From Streptomyces cavernae (GTDB taxonomy: Bacteria > Actinomycetota > Actinomycetes > Streptomycetales > Streptomycetaceae): DNA of 64,000 nt. Below the pieces are notes generated by a model. That model saw only the letters and a list, made by a program, of their open reading frames with translations, made no database searches and was not told the DNA's origin. Positions 25,331 to 33,480 of this stretch are shown here, one piece after another. The stretch is from assembly GCF_004023625.1 (NCBI RefSeq), contig NZ_RPDJ01000044.1, positions 1 to 64,000 of the forward strand, read 5' to 3'. Made by a program: the position numbers and the translations under genes. Within the stretch, counting starts at the first letter, position 1, and every line of letters starts with the position of its first letter.

Positions 25331-26749
25331 TCAGCCGACGAACTCCCGCACCGCCGCCTTCAGTTCGGCCAGGCCCTTCTTGGCGTCCGTGAAGAACATC
25401 CCCGTCTTCGGGTCGGTGTACAGCTCGTTGTCGATGCCCGCGTAGCCGTGGCCCATCGAGCGTTTGATGACGACGACGCTCTTGGCCTTGTCCACGTCGA
25501 GGATCGGCATGCCGGAGATCGCGTTGCCGGGGCGGCGGGCGATCGGGTTGGTCACGTCGTTGGCGCCGATCACGAGGGCCACGTCGGCCTGCGGGAACTC
25601 GGGATTGACCTCGTCCATCTCCTTGAGCTGGGTGTAGGGCACGTTGGCCTCCGCCAGGAGCACGTTCATGTGTCCGGGCATGCGGCCCGCGACCGGGTGG
25701 ATGGCGTAGCTGACGTCGACGCCGTGGTCGGTGAGCAGCTTGGCCAGGTCGCCGAGTTCGTGCTGGGCCTGGGCAGCCGCCAGACCGTACCCGGGGACGA
25801 AGACGACCTTGCTCGCGTAGGCGAGCTGGATCGCCACGTCGTCGGCGGAGACCGGGCGCACCTGGGCCGGCGCCCCACTCGTGGCGGCCGCCGTCGGCGC
25901 GCTGTCCCCGGTGCCGAAGCCGCCGACCATGATGTTGGCGATGGACCGGTTCATGGCGTCGGCCATCAGCTTGGTGAGGATGCCGCCGGAGGAGCTGACG
26001 AGCATGCCCGCGATGATCAGGGCGGTCTCGTCGAGGACGAAGCCCGCCATCGCGACCGCCGAGCCCGTGAAGGCGTTCAGCAGGGCAATGACCACCGGCA
26101 TGTCGGCGCCGCCGATCGGCAGCACCAGCGTCACGCCGAACAGCAGGGCCACGGCCACGAGTCCATACAGCGCCACCCGGGAGTCCGGTGCCAGCACCAG
26201 CCACACCGTGCCGACGACGAACGAGGCCGGCAGCGCCACGTTGAGCAGCCGGGCGCCCGGGAACACCACCGGCGAACCGGACACGACGCCTTGCAGCTTG
26301 CCCGCCGCGATCAGCGATCCGGAGAAGGTGACCGCGCCGATGACGATGTCCAGTGCGCCGGGAAGCGAGACGCGTGCGCCGAGCCCGGCCGGGTCCTCGG
26401 CCTGGAGCAGGTCGCCCACCGCGATGAGCGCCGCCGCTCCCCCGCCGACGGCGTTGAAGACGCTGACCAGTTGGGGCATGGCGGTCATCCGGACCTCGCG
26501 GGCCGCCCACAGGCCGAGTCCGGCACCGAGGACGCCGCCCGAGACCAGCACGAGCCAGCCGGTCCGGCTGATCACGTCCTCGTCCAGCACCAGCCATACG
26601 GTGGCTGCGATCGCCAGCGCCATGGCACCTGCCGAGAGGGTGTTGCCGCGGCGGGCCGTGCGCGGGTGGTTCATCAGGTGCAGGCCCATCACGAAGCAGG
26701 CGGCAGCGGCCAGGAAGATGTAGTGGACGGCATCGGAGACGGTGTCCAT
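25331..26749 (-). CDS. pntB: NAD(P) transhydrogenase subunit beta
   Basis: The 472-residue subunit supplies the NADP(H)-binding domain III and part of the proton channel of the transhydrogenase, which makes NADPH from NADH at the cost of the proton gradient. Eight or nine helices occupy residues 1-265 (VHYIFLAAAACFVMGLHLM, LIIAGMLVSSSGGILTKLMA). The C-terminal domain has the NADP fingerprint VPGYGLAAAQAQHELGDLA, HPVAGRMPGHMNVLLAEA and VALVIGANDVTNP. It follows the alpha2 gene after 6 bases in a three-gene operon. Confidence 0.95.
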   Translation of the reverse strand: MDTVSDAVHYIFLAAAACFVMGLHLMNHPRTARRGNTLSAGAMALAIAATVWLVLDEDVISRTGWLVLVSGGVLGAGLGLWAAREVRMTAMPQLVSVFNAVGGGAAALIAVGDLLQAEDPAGLGARVSLPGALDIVIGAVTFSGSLIAAGKLQGVVSGSPVVFPGARLLNVALPASFVVGTVWLVLAPDSRVALYGLVAVALLFGVTLVLPIGGADMPVVIALLNAFTGSAVAMAGFVLDETALIIAGMLVSSSGGILTKLMADAMNRSIANIMVGGFGTGDSAPTAAATSGAPAQVRPVSADDVAIQLAYASKVVFVPGYGLAAAQAQHELGDLAKLLTDHGVDVSYAIHPVAGRMPGHMNVLLAEANVPYTQLKEMDEVNPEFPQADVALVIGANDVTNPIARRPGNAISGMPILDVDKAKSVVVIKRSMGHGYAGIDNELYTDPKTGMFFTDAKKGLAELKAAVREFVG

Positions 26750-26755
26750 GGCTTC

Positions 26756-27103
26756 TCACACCTCCGCCTTCTCGTGTGTTTCGGTGACGGACTGCCGCTC
26801 CGCGGGTTTACCGGCGGCCGGCTTGGCCTTGAACATCTCCAGCATCCGGTCCGTGACGACGTACCCGCCGACCACGTTCATCGCGCCGAACACCATGGCC
26901 ACGAAGGCGAGGACGTAGCCGAGCCAGTTGTGCGCCTCGGCCGCGATCAGCATGGCGCCGATGACGACGATGCCGTGCACGGAGTTGGAGCCGGACATCA
27001 GCGGTGTGTGCAGGGTCGCCGGGACCTTGCTGATGACCTCGATGCCGACCAGGACGCTCAGCACGAAGACGGTGATCGCGGTGAGGAGATCGAGGTCGTT
27101 CAT
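26756..27103 (-). CDS. pntAB: NAD(P) transhydrogenase subunit alpha part 2
   Basis: This 115-residue membrane subunit reads LLTAITVFVLSVLVGIEVIS KV, then a second and third helix including HGIVVIGAMLIAAEAHN and GYVLAFVAMVFGAMNVVGGY. It matches the short PntA-2/PntAB proteins of the split-type enzyme. The start overlaps the stop of the first subunit as ATGA, and GGGAGGAG precedes it. A charged tail (PAAGKPAERQSVTETHEKAE) follows the last helix. Confidence 0.93.
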   Translation of the reverse strand: MNDLDLLTAITVFVLSVLVGIEVISKVPATLHTPLMSGSNSVHGIVVIGAMLIAAEAHNWLGYVLAFVAMVFGAMNVVGGYVVTDRMLEMFKAKPAAGKPAERQSVTETHEKAEV

Positions 27104-28215
27104 GATGACACTCCTCCCATGAGCGCGGCCGTGATCTCGTCGGCCGGGTCGAGGGTCAGTTCGCCGTCGCGCACGAGGTGACGCAGGAGCGCGACGAGGT
27201 TGCGGGCGTAGGCCGTGGACGCGGCGGTCGCCATGGCGGACGGCAGGCGTCCGGCGCCGACCAGAGTGACCCCGTTGTCGAGGACGGTCGTCTTGTCGGG
27301 TTCGGTGCCCTCGACGTTGCCGCCGAGTTCGCTCGCCGCCAGGTCGATGACGACCGAGCCGGGCTTCATGTGCTGGACCACGGCCGCGGTCACCAGCAAC
27401 GGCGGCTTGCGGCCGGGGACTTGAGCGGTGGTGATGACGATGTCGGAGCGGGCGATGTACGCGTCGAGCGCTTCGCGCTGGGCCCGCTGCTCCTGTTCGG
27501 TCAGCTCGCGCGCGTAGCCGCCCTGCCCGGAGCCCGGTTCCCCGTGGTGAGGGCTCTGGATCTCGAGGAACCGGGCGCCGAGCGACTCCACCTCCCCTCG
27601 GGACTCGGGGCGTACGTCGTACGCCGTGACGACGGCGCCGAGACGGCGGGCGGTGGCGATCGCCTGCAGCCCGGCCACTCCCGCGCCGAGGATCAGGACC
27701 TGCGCCGGGCGCATGGTGCCCGCCGCGGTGGTCAGCATCGGGAAGAACCGGTCGTACGTGTCCGCGGCCAGCAGCGCCGCCTTGTAGCCGGCGACGCTCG
27801 CCTGGGACGTCAGCGCGTCCATGGACTGGGCGCGGCTGAGGGTGCGCGGCAGCAGGTCGAGGCTGATCGTGCGTACTCCGCGTCCGGTCAGTTCCGCTGT
27901 CAGGGCGGGGTGGCGCAACGGTTCGAGCAGGCCGATCAGGGTCTGCCCGGTGCGCAGGGCCCCGGCCGTCTCCGGATCCGGCGGGCCGACGCACAGGACG
28001 ACGTCCGCGCGCGCGTAGAGCTCCTCCGCGGGGACGACGGTGGCGCCGGTGTCGGTGTAGTCGGCGTCGGTGAACCAGGCTCCGGATCCGGCACCGGTTT
28101 CGACCAGGACGTCGAGTCCGGACCGGCGCAGAAGGGTCACGGCCTCGGGGACGAGCGCGACGCGGCGTTCGCCGGGTGCCCGTTCCCGTACCGCTCCCAC
28201 GGTGAGGGTTGCCAT
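27100..28215 (-). CDS. pntAA: NAD(P) transhydrogenase subunit alpha part 1
   Basis: The 371-residue soluble subunit binds NAD(H) (domain I). It has the alanine dehydrogenase/PNT N-terminal fold (RERAPGERRVALVPEAV), the RQD-loop-like region SMDALTSQASVAGYKAAL, the NAD-binding VLILGAGVAGLQAIATARRL and the closing VIDLAASELGGNVEGT. It heads the pnt operon; a hairpin separates it from the alcohol dehydrogenase gene upstream. The enzyme would exchange the NADH made by the neighbouring dehydrogenases for NADPH. Confidence 0.93.
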   Translation of the reverse strand: MATLTVGAVRERAPGERRVALVPEAVTLLRRSGLDVLVETGAGSGAWFTDADYTDTGATVVPAEELYARADVVLCVGPPDPETAGALRTGQTLIGLLEPLRHPALTAELTGRGVRTISLDLLPRTLSRAQSMDALTSQASVAGYKAALLAADTYDRFFPMLTTAAGTMRPAQVLILGAGVAGLQAIATARRLGAVVTAYDVRPESRGEVESLGARFLEIQSPHHGEPGSGQGGYARELTEQEQRAQREALDAYIARSDIVITTAQVPGRKPPLLVTAAVVQHMKPGSVVIDLAASELGGNVEGTEPDKTTVLDNGVTLVGAGRLPSAMATAASTAYARNLVALLRHLVRDGELTLDPADEITAALMGGVSS

Positions 28216-28231
28216 GATCTGCTGCCTCTCC

Positions 28232-28259
28232 CTGTGGCCCGGTGGTGGCCGGGCCACAG
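28232..28259. terminator. Hairpin between the alcohol dehydrogenase and pnt genes
   Basis: CTGTGGCCCGG pairs perfectly with CCGGGCCACAG around TGGTGG. A second small dyad, AGAGCTC / GAGCTCT, lies at 28267-28283 directly after the dehydrogenase stop. Together they probably end or attenuate that transcript. Confidence 0.6.
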
Positions 28260-28283
28260 CATTCGCAGAGCTCTGGGAGCTCT

Positions 28284-29297
28284 CTAGAACTCGAAGACGA
28301 GCCGTGCCTCGGCCCGTCCGCCGAGGACCTCGTCGAAGGAGTCGTTGACCTGATCCAGACGGCGGGGTTCGGCGATGACCTGGGTGCGTCCGGCCGCGTG
28401 CAGCGCGAACACCTCGGCGAGGTCCTGGCGGGTGCCGACGATGGAGCCGATGACGGAGATCCCGCTGAGCACGGTTTCGAAGATCGGGACCTTGATGGCC
28501 GCGTTGTCGGCGGGCAGTCCGACCATGACCAGCCGTCCGCCCCGGTTCAGGGACTGGTAGGCCTGCTCGAAGGCCTTGGGTGCGGCGGCCAGCACGATGG
28601 CGACGTCGGCGCCACCGGCCTGCTTGATCTCCTTGACGGGGTCGTGTGTGCGGGCGTTGACGATCTGGTCGGCGCCGAGCCGGTGGGCGAGGCCCAGCTT
28701 GTCGGGTTCGACGTCGACGGCGGTGACGAGTCCGCCGACGAGGCGTGCGTACTGCAGCGCCAGGTGGCCGAGACCGCCGATACCGAAGACGGCGACACGT
28801 TCGGCGGGGACGACGTGCGCGACCTTGACCGCCTTGTAGGTGGTGACGCCCGCACAGGTCAGCGGCGCCGCGTCGAAGGACGACACCCCGTCGGGGACCC
28901 GGACGACCGCACCGGCGTCGGCGACCGCGTACTCGGCGTAGCAACCGTCCACCGAGTAGCCGGAGTTGACCTGGCTTTCGCAGAGGGTCTCCCAGCCGGA
29001 GACGCAGTAGCGGCAGGTGCCGCAGGACGAGCCGAGCCACGGGACGGCGACACGCTTGCCGATCAGTTCGGCGTCGACGCCCTCGCCGACGGCCTCGACC
29101 GGGCCGATGCCCTCATGGCCGGGGATGAAGGGAGGTCGCGGCTTGACCGGCCAGTCGCCGTGCGCCGCGTGGATGTCGGTGTGGCAGAGGCCGGAGGCCT
29201 CCATGCGGACGAGCACCTGGCCGGAGCCGGGCTCGGGAACGGGAAGGTCCTGTATCTCCAGGGGCTTCCCGAAGTCGGTGACGACTGCTGCCTTCAT
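28284..29297 (-). CDS. Zinc-dependent alcohol dehydrogenase (AdhP-like)
   Basis: The 337-residue MDR enzyme oxidises primary alcohols or reduces aldehydes with NAD. Catalytic-zinc residues lie in SGLCHTDIHAAHGDWP and PGHEGIG. The structural-zinc cysteines are in SSCGTCRYCVSGWETLC, and the cofactor loop is VFGIGGLGHLALQYA, followed by Asp in VTAVDVEPDK for NAD preference. GAGGAGAA before the ATG supports separate initiation. However, the frame continues upstream without a stop through a DUF779 domain, so a 469-residue fusion starting at 29693 is also possible. Confidence 0.92.
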   Translation of the reverse strand: MKAAVVTDFGKPLEIQDLPVPEPGSGQVLVRMEASGLCHTDIHAAHGDWPVKPRPPFIPGHEGIGPVEAVGEGVDAELIGKRVAVPWLGSSCGTCRYCVSGWETLCESQVNSGYSVDGCYAEYAVADAGAVVRVPDGVSSFDAAPLTCAGVTTYKAVKVAHVVPAERVAVFGIGGLGHLALQYARLVGGLVTAVDVEPDKLGLAHRLGADQIVNARTHDPVKEIKQAGGADVAIVLAAAPKAFEQAYQSLNRGGRLVMVGLPADNAAIKVPIFETVLSGISVIGSIVGTRQDLAEVFALHAAGRTQVIAEPRRLDQVNDSFDEVLGGRAEARLVFEF

Positions 29298-29693
29298 GAT
29301 CTTCTCCTCGATGCGGCTGTGCGCCGCGACCCGGTGGTCCACCGGGTCCTCGATCCGTGTGACGAAGCGCTGCCCGTGCCCTGCTGCGAGGGAGAAGCCG
29401 CCCGGTGTGCCCTCCTCGACGTCCAGCACGAAGCGTGGGCGGCCGAGGGCCTCGTACAGGTCGGCGTCGATGTGGAAGGTGCAGCCGTCCAGCACGCCGA
29501 GCAGCATGTCGCCCCTGCTCAGGGAGAATTCGCCACCCGGGAAGCACATCGGGTCGCTGCCGTCGCAGCAGCCGCCGGACTGGACGAACATCACCGGCCG
29601 GCCGTGGGCGGCGCGCAGGGCCTGGATGGCCCGGTGCGCCGCCCGGGTGGCGGTGACGCGCCCGGCGTTGCCGCCCTGAAGCGTCGCGGGCAT
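29298..29693 (-). CDS. DUF779 domain, in frame with the downstream alcohol dehydrogenase
   Basis: From ATG 29693 (AAGGGG upstream) the frame reads RAAHRAIQALRAAHGRPVMF, VQSGGCCDGSDPMCFPGGEF and a TFHIDADLYEALGRP segment, a full DUF779 domain of about 120 residues with its Cys-rich CCDGSDPMC motif. DUF779 genes usually follow acetaldehyde-type aldehyde dehydrogenase genes, as here, and are thought to assist them. Instead of stopping after GHGQRFVTR, the frame runs on through EDPVDHRVAAHSRIEEK into the alcohol dehydrogenase at 29297 and ends at 28284. Either the stop was lost or a true fusion is made. Confidence 0.8.
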
Positions 29694-29724
29694 GTCGGTG
29701 CACCCCTTCGGTCCGCTGGGACGG

Positions 29725-31245
29725 TCAGAACAGCCCGAGTGGCTTGGTGCCGTAGCTGACCAGGAGGTTCTTGGTCTGGCTGTAGTGCTCGAGCATCATC
29801 TTGTGGTTCTCCCGGCCGATGCCGGAAACCTTGTAGCCACCGAACGCCGCGCCCGCGGGGTATTGGTGGTAGCAGTTGGTCCAGACGCGGCCGGCCTTGA
29901 TGGCGCGGCCCATCCGGTAGGTGCGGGCGCCGTCGCGGCTCCACACGCCGGCCCCGAGGCCGTACAGCGTGTCGTTGGCGATCTCGAGCGCCTCTGCCTC
30001 GTCCTTGAACGTGGTGACCGCGAGGACGGGTCCGAAGATCTCCTCCTGGAACACCCGCATCTTGTTGTGGCCCTTGAGGATGGTCGGCTCGAAGAAGAAG
30101 CCGTCCGCGAACTCTCCGCCGACAGCGGCACGGTGGCCGCCCACGAGCAGTTCGGCGCCTTCCTTGAGGCCGATGTCGACGTAGGAGGCGATCTTCTCGA
30201 CCTGCTGCCGGGAGACCTGGGGGCCGATCATGGTGGAGGAGTCGAGCGGGTTGCCCTGCTTGATGGCCCGGACGCGCTCCAGGCAGCGTCCCATGAACTC
30301 CTCGTAGATGTCCTCCTGGATCAGTGCTCGGGAGGGGCAGGTGCACACCTCACCCTTGTTGAACGCGTAGAGGACGAGCCCCTCGACGGCCTTGCTGAGG
30401 AAGTCGTCGTCCTCGGCGGCCACGTCGTTGAAGAAGATGTTCGGCGACTTGCCGCCCAGCTCCAGGGTGACCGGAATGATGTTCTCGGACGCGTACTGCA
30501 TGATCAGCCGGCCCGTGGTGGTCTCACCGGTGAAGGCGACCTTCGCGATGCGCTTGTTGGTGGCGAGGGCCTTGCCGATGGCCGCGCCCGGCCCGTTAAC
30601 GACGTTGATCACGCCCGGCGGAACGATGTCGCCGATGACCTCCATCAGCTTCAGGATCGACCACGGGGTCGGCGACGCCGGCTTGATCACCGTGGCGTTT
30701 CCCGCGGCGAGCGCCGGGGCGAGCTTCCAAGCCGCCATCAGCAGCGGGAAGTTGAACGGGATGATCTGTCCGACCACTCCCAGCGGCTCGCGGAAGTGGT
30801 AGGCGATCGTCTCCTTGTCGATCTCGGTGATCGAGCTCTCCTCGGCGCGTATCGCCGCCGCGAAGTAACGGAAGTGGTCGGCGGCTAGGGGGATGTCCGC
30901 GGCGAGGGTCTCGCGGACCGGCTTGCCGTTCTCCCAGCTCTCGGTGACGGCCAGTTCCTCACGGTGGGCGTCGATGGCGTCCGCTACCGCGTTGAGGACG
31001 GCGGCCCGCTGGGCGCTGGTCGCCTCGCCCCACTTGTCCTTCGCCGCGTGTGCGGCGTCGAGGGCGAGCTCGATGTCCGCGGGCCCCGACTTCGGGATCT
31101 CGCAGATCGGCTTGGCGGTGGCGGGGCACAGGTTGGGCGAGTACTCACCCGTCGTGGGCGCCTCCCACTTGCCGCCGATGAAGTTCTCGTACCGGGGGGC
31201 GACGTGGACGGGACTGCCCGTCCTGCCCGGAGGCTCGTACTTCAT
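29725..31245 (-). CDS. NAD-dependent aldehyde dehydrogenase (acetaldehyde-type, ExaC/AldB-like)
   Basis: The 506-residue enzyme oxidises acetaldehyde or related aldehydes to acids. It shows the cofactor motif VAFTGETTTGRLI, the catalytic Glu in VTLELGGKSPNIFF and the Cys region FNKGEVCTCPSRALIQ with the double Cys typical of this group. The C-terminal SGIGRENHKMMLEHYSQTKN is also typical of ExaC/AldB-type enzymes. AAAGGGG precedes the ATG. It sits between a GAF regulator gene and the DUF779-ADH frame on the same strand, a standard alcohol/aldehyde utilisation cassette. Confidence 0.93.
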   Translation of the reverse strand: MKYEPPGRTGSPVHVAPRYENFIGGKWEAPTTGEYSPNLCPATAKPICEIPKSGPADIELALDAAHAAKDKWGEATSAQRAAVLNAVADAIDAHREELAVTESWENGKPVRETLAADIPLAADHFRYFAAAIRAEESSITEIDKETIAYHFREPLGVVGQIIPFNFPLLMAAWKLAPALAAGNATVIKPASPTPWSILKLMEVIGDIVPPGVINVVNGPGAAIGKALATNKRIAKVAFTGETTTGRLIMQYASENIIPVTLELGGKSPNIFFNDVAAEDDDFLSKAVEGLVLYAFNKGEVCTCPSRALIQEDIYEEFMGRCLERVRAIKQGNPLDSSTMIGPQVSRQQVEKIASYVDIGLKEGAELLVGGHRAAVGGEFADGFFFEPTILKGHNKMRVFQEEIFGPVLAVTTFKDEAEALEIANDTLYGLGAGVWSRDGARTYRMGRAIKAGRVWTNCYHQYPAGAAFGGYKVSGIGRENHKMMLEHYSQTKNLLVSYGTKPLGLF

Positions 31246-31298
31246 GACCGTCCCCTTTCGAGGGTCGTGTTGCCGGGGAATCTGTGCTGGTTGGAACG

Positions 31299-32654
31299 CT
31301 AGGGACGGGAACGCTGCAGTACCGCTGCATGCCGTCCGACCTGCGCTTTTCGGGCCAGAAGAGCCGGTTCGCGGTCCAGCGCCCGGGCCCTTGCCGCCGC
31401 GGCGGAACGCTGTGGTGAACCGCCCGGCAGCGCATCGGCGAGGGCCCGCCAGGCGGGGGCGTCGTCGGCGCCCCATGTCGTGTCGACCCAGCGGCGCAGC
31501 AGCCGGACGTCGCCACCGCCGAGGACCGCACCGCGCAACTGCTGTTCCAGGGCACGCCGGTGTTCGATGACGACGGGTGCCGCGGAGCGCGGCAGGAGCG
31601 GACCCGGGTAGCGGGCCAGTGCCTCCCCGGCCCGGCCCTCGGCGAGCAGCGCGGTCACCTCGCCGAAGTCGCTGAGTACCGGGCGCAGTAGCGCGTACGG
31701 CCGCGATCCGAGTAGCGCGGGGCCCAACACCGCGCGCAGCCGCGTCAGTTCGGCGCGCAGTGTCGAAGCGGGCAGCTCGCGTTCCGAGAGGTCAACGGCG
31801 AGCCGGTCACCGGGCACACCACGGCCCTCCAGAGCCAGTGCCACCACGATCTCGCTGTGCCGCGGGCTCAGCCGGCGCACCTGTCCGGCGCACTCCAGCA
31901 GGGCGCCGTCCCGGCCCAGCGCCGTCAGGCGTACGGCGGCGTCCACGACTGCGCGGGAGGTGTCCTCAGGTCCCACCACTCGCCCGTCGGGGCCGAGCAG
32001 CACGGAGGGTGGTGCGGGCAGCGTTCGGGCGAGTTGGGCCTCGGCGGCCAGCGCGGCGGCTCGTACCGCGGCCAGGGCAGGGGGTGTTGCCACGGTGTGG
32101 CCGCCCGACAGGTCGACGACACCGAGCAACCGGCCGGTGGCGGGGTCGCGCACCGGGGCCGCGGCGCAGGACCAGCCGTGCACAGCGGCGCTGTAGTGCT
32201 CGCCCGCGCTGATCTGCGCGGGCCGCCCCAACTCCAGGACCAGCCCGGGAGCGTTGGTCCCGGCCTGCGCCTCCGACCACACGGCCCCCGCCGCGAAGTG
32301 CATCCGCTCGGCACGCGCCAGTGCCGTGGTGTCACCCTCGACCCACAGCAGGGTGCCGTCGGTGTCGCCGACCGCGAAGACATGGCCGTCGTCGGCGGCA
32401 CCGGCTCCCAGCAACTCACGGAACAGGGGCAGCACCGCGGCGAGCGGGTGGTTGCGGCGGTAGGCCGCGAGTTCCTCGGCTGCCGCGCGCAGCGGCGGCA
32501 GCCGGCTGCCGTCGGCGTGCACGCCGACGGCAGCGCAGCGCCGCCATGAGTCGGCCACCAGAAGCCGCACACCCTCCGACGTACCGGGTGAGGTCACGAA
32601 CCGTTCGTGTGCGGTGCGCAGCGCGGATGCCGAAGCGGTGGTGGAAGCATCCAT
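31299..32654 (-). CDS. GAF-domain transcriptional regulator of the aldehyde dehydrogenase cassette
   Basis: The 451-residue protein starts like AcoR-type sigma-54 activators: RTAHERFVTSPGTSEGVRLL, ADSWRRCAAVGVH, then a GAF domain at about 80-215 (HVFAVGDTDGTLLWVEGDTT, AQAGTNAPGLVL). It lacks the AAA+ ATPase part. The C-terminal half contains a winged-helix-like segment (VRRLSPRHSEIVVALALEGR, STLRAELTRLRAVLG). This shortened architecture is common upstream of aldehyde dehydrogenase genes in actinobacteria. GGGAGG precedes the ATG. A DosR-like box lies 70 bases upstream. Confidence 0.82.
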   Translation of the reverse strand: MDASTTASASALRTAHERFVTSPGTSEGVRLLVADSWRRCAAVGVHADGSRLPPLRAAAEELAAYRRNHPLAAVLPLFRELLGAGAADDGHVFAVGDTDGTLLWVEGDTTALARAERMHFAAGAVWSEAQAGTNAPGLVLELGRPAQISAGEHYSAAVHGWSCAAAPVRDPATGRLLGVVDLSGGHTVATPPALAAVRAAALAAEAQLARTLPAPPSVLLGPDGRVVGPEDTSRAVVDAAVRLTALGRDGALLECAGQVRRLSPRHSEIVVALALEGRGVPGDRLAVDLSERELPASTLRAELTRLRAVLGPALLGSRPYALLRPVLSDFGEVTALLAEGRAGEALARYPGPLLPRSAAPVVIEHRRALEQQLRGAVLGGGDVRLLRRWVDTTWGADDAPAWRALADALPGGSPQRSAAAARARALDREPALLARKAQVGRHAAVLQRSRP

Positions 32655-32723
32655 GGCACCTCCCGTGTCGCTTCCTCCGATCGGATCGCACCCACCTCAC
32701 CCGTGCGCCGGTCCGCCGTGCAG

Positions 32724-32737
32724 GGGCCGAACGGCCC
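32724..32737. promoter_or_regulatory. DosR/OsdR-like box, GAF-regulator side
   Basis: GGGCCGAACGGCCC is a perfect palindrome apart from its central AA, 70 bases before the GAF-regulator start. Confidence 0.6.
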
Positions 32738-32889
32738 TTGTGCCGGGCCGCTTGGTCCGGCGGCGTCCGCGGCATCCCGGGTGGCAGGCCCGGGGCTGGC
32801 GGCGCGACGTGCCGGGCAGCCCGACAACTCGACAGCTCGCGGAGTGGTGCAGTTCGGGGCGCGGGGGTGCCGTCCTTCGGGGCGCGGAG

Positions 32890-33220
32890 GTGCCGCCCGG
32901 GGTATGGGAGGGGGCCGTCCGCGGTATGGAGGGGGCCGCCCGCGGCACAGGACGGGGCCGTCCGCCGCACGGGAGTCACCGTTGTTCCGGGGCCCAGGAG
33001 TTGCCGCCCGGGGTATGGCAGGGAGTCGTCCACGGTATGGAGGGGGCCGCCCGCGGCACAGGACGGGGCCATCCGCCGCACGGGAGTCACCGTTCTTCGG
33101 GGCCCAGGAGTTGCCGCCCGGGGTATGGCAGGGAGTCGTCCACGGTATGGAGGGGGCCGCCCGCGGCACAGGACGGGGCCATCCGCCGCACGGGAGTCAC
33201 CGTTCTTCGGGGCCCAGGAG
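32890..33220. repeat. Three tandem copies of a 110-111-bp repeat
   Basis: The units start at 32890 (111 bp), 33001 and 33111 (110 bp each). The second and third are essentially identical, while the first has scattered changes. Each unit contains GGGGTATGG, CGGTATGGAGGGGGCCGCCC, GGACGGGGCC and GGGAGTCACCGTT. The length is not a multiple of three and no frame is kept, so the array is non-coding. It fills the region upstream of the DASS transporter gene. Confidence 0.85.
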
Positions 33221-33343
33221 TTGCCGCCCGCGCACGGGAGTTGCCGCCCGCGCACAGGAGCTGTCCTCCGGGGCACAGGAGCTACCCTGCGCGGCACAGG
33301 AGCTTCCCTCCGCGGCACAGGAGCTTCCCTCCGCGGCACGGGA
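33221..33343. repeat. Degenerate 20-21-bp minisatellite after the 110-bp array
   Basis: About six units follow the pattern (C/T)TKCCSYCCGCGCACRGGAG, for example TTGCCGCCCGCGCACAGGAG and CTTCCCTCCGCGGCACAGGA. They look like partial, diverged ends of the 110-bp unit. The last unit runs into the DosR-like box at 33346. Confidence 0.7.
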
Positions 33344-33345
33344 CG

Positions 33346-33359
33346 GGGCCGCTCGGCCC
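33346..33359. promoter_or_regulatory. DosR/OsdR-like box before the DASS gene
   Basis: GGGCCGCTCGGCCC lies 121 bases before the DASS start, at the end of the minisatellite. The preceding CGCGGCACGGGACGGG matches the repeat unit. Confidence 0.55.
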
Positions 33360-33480
33360 ACCGACGAGGGCCGGATGCCCGATGCCGTTCTTCACCGCCT
33401 TGATCGACCGTGGGGGCGAACGCTGGCTCCGCCCCGGACAACGGTCCGGCGCGGGGCGAGCCCTGTGCAGGGAGTGGAAC

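Noticed and set aside
32890..33343. CRISPR array
   Set aside because: The repeats are contiguous without unique spacers, and no cas genes are near.
32614..33480. An N-terminal extension of the DASS transporter through the repeat array
   Set aside because: The repeats are 110 bp long and do not preserve a frame; the product is low-complexity Arg/Pro/Gly sequence. ATG 33481 with GGAG matches the family start.
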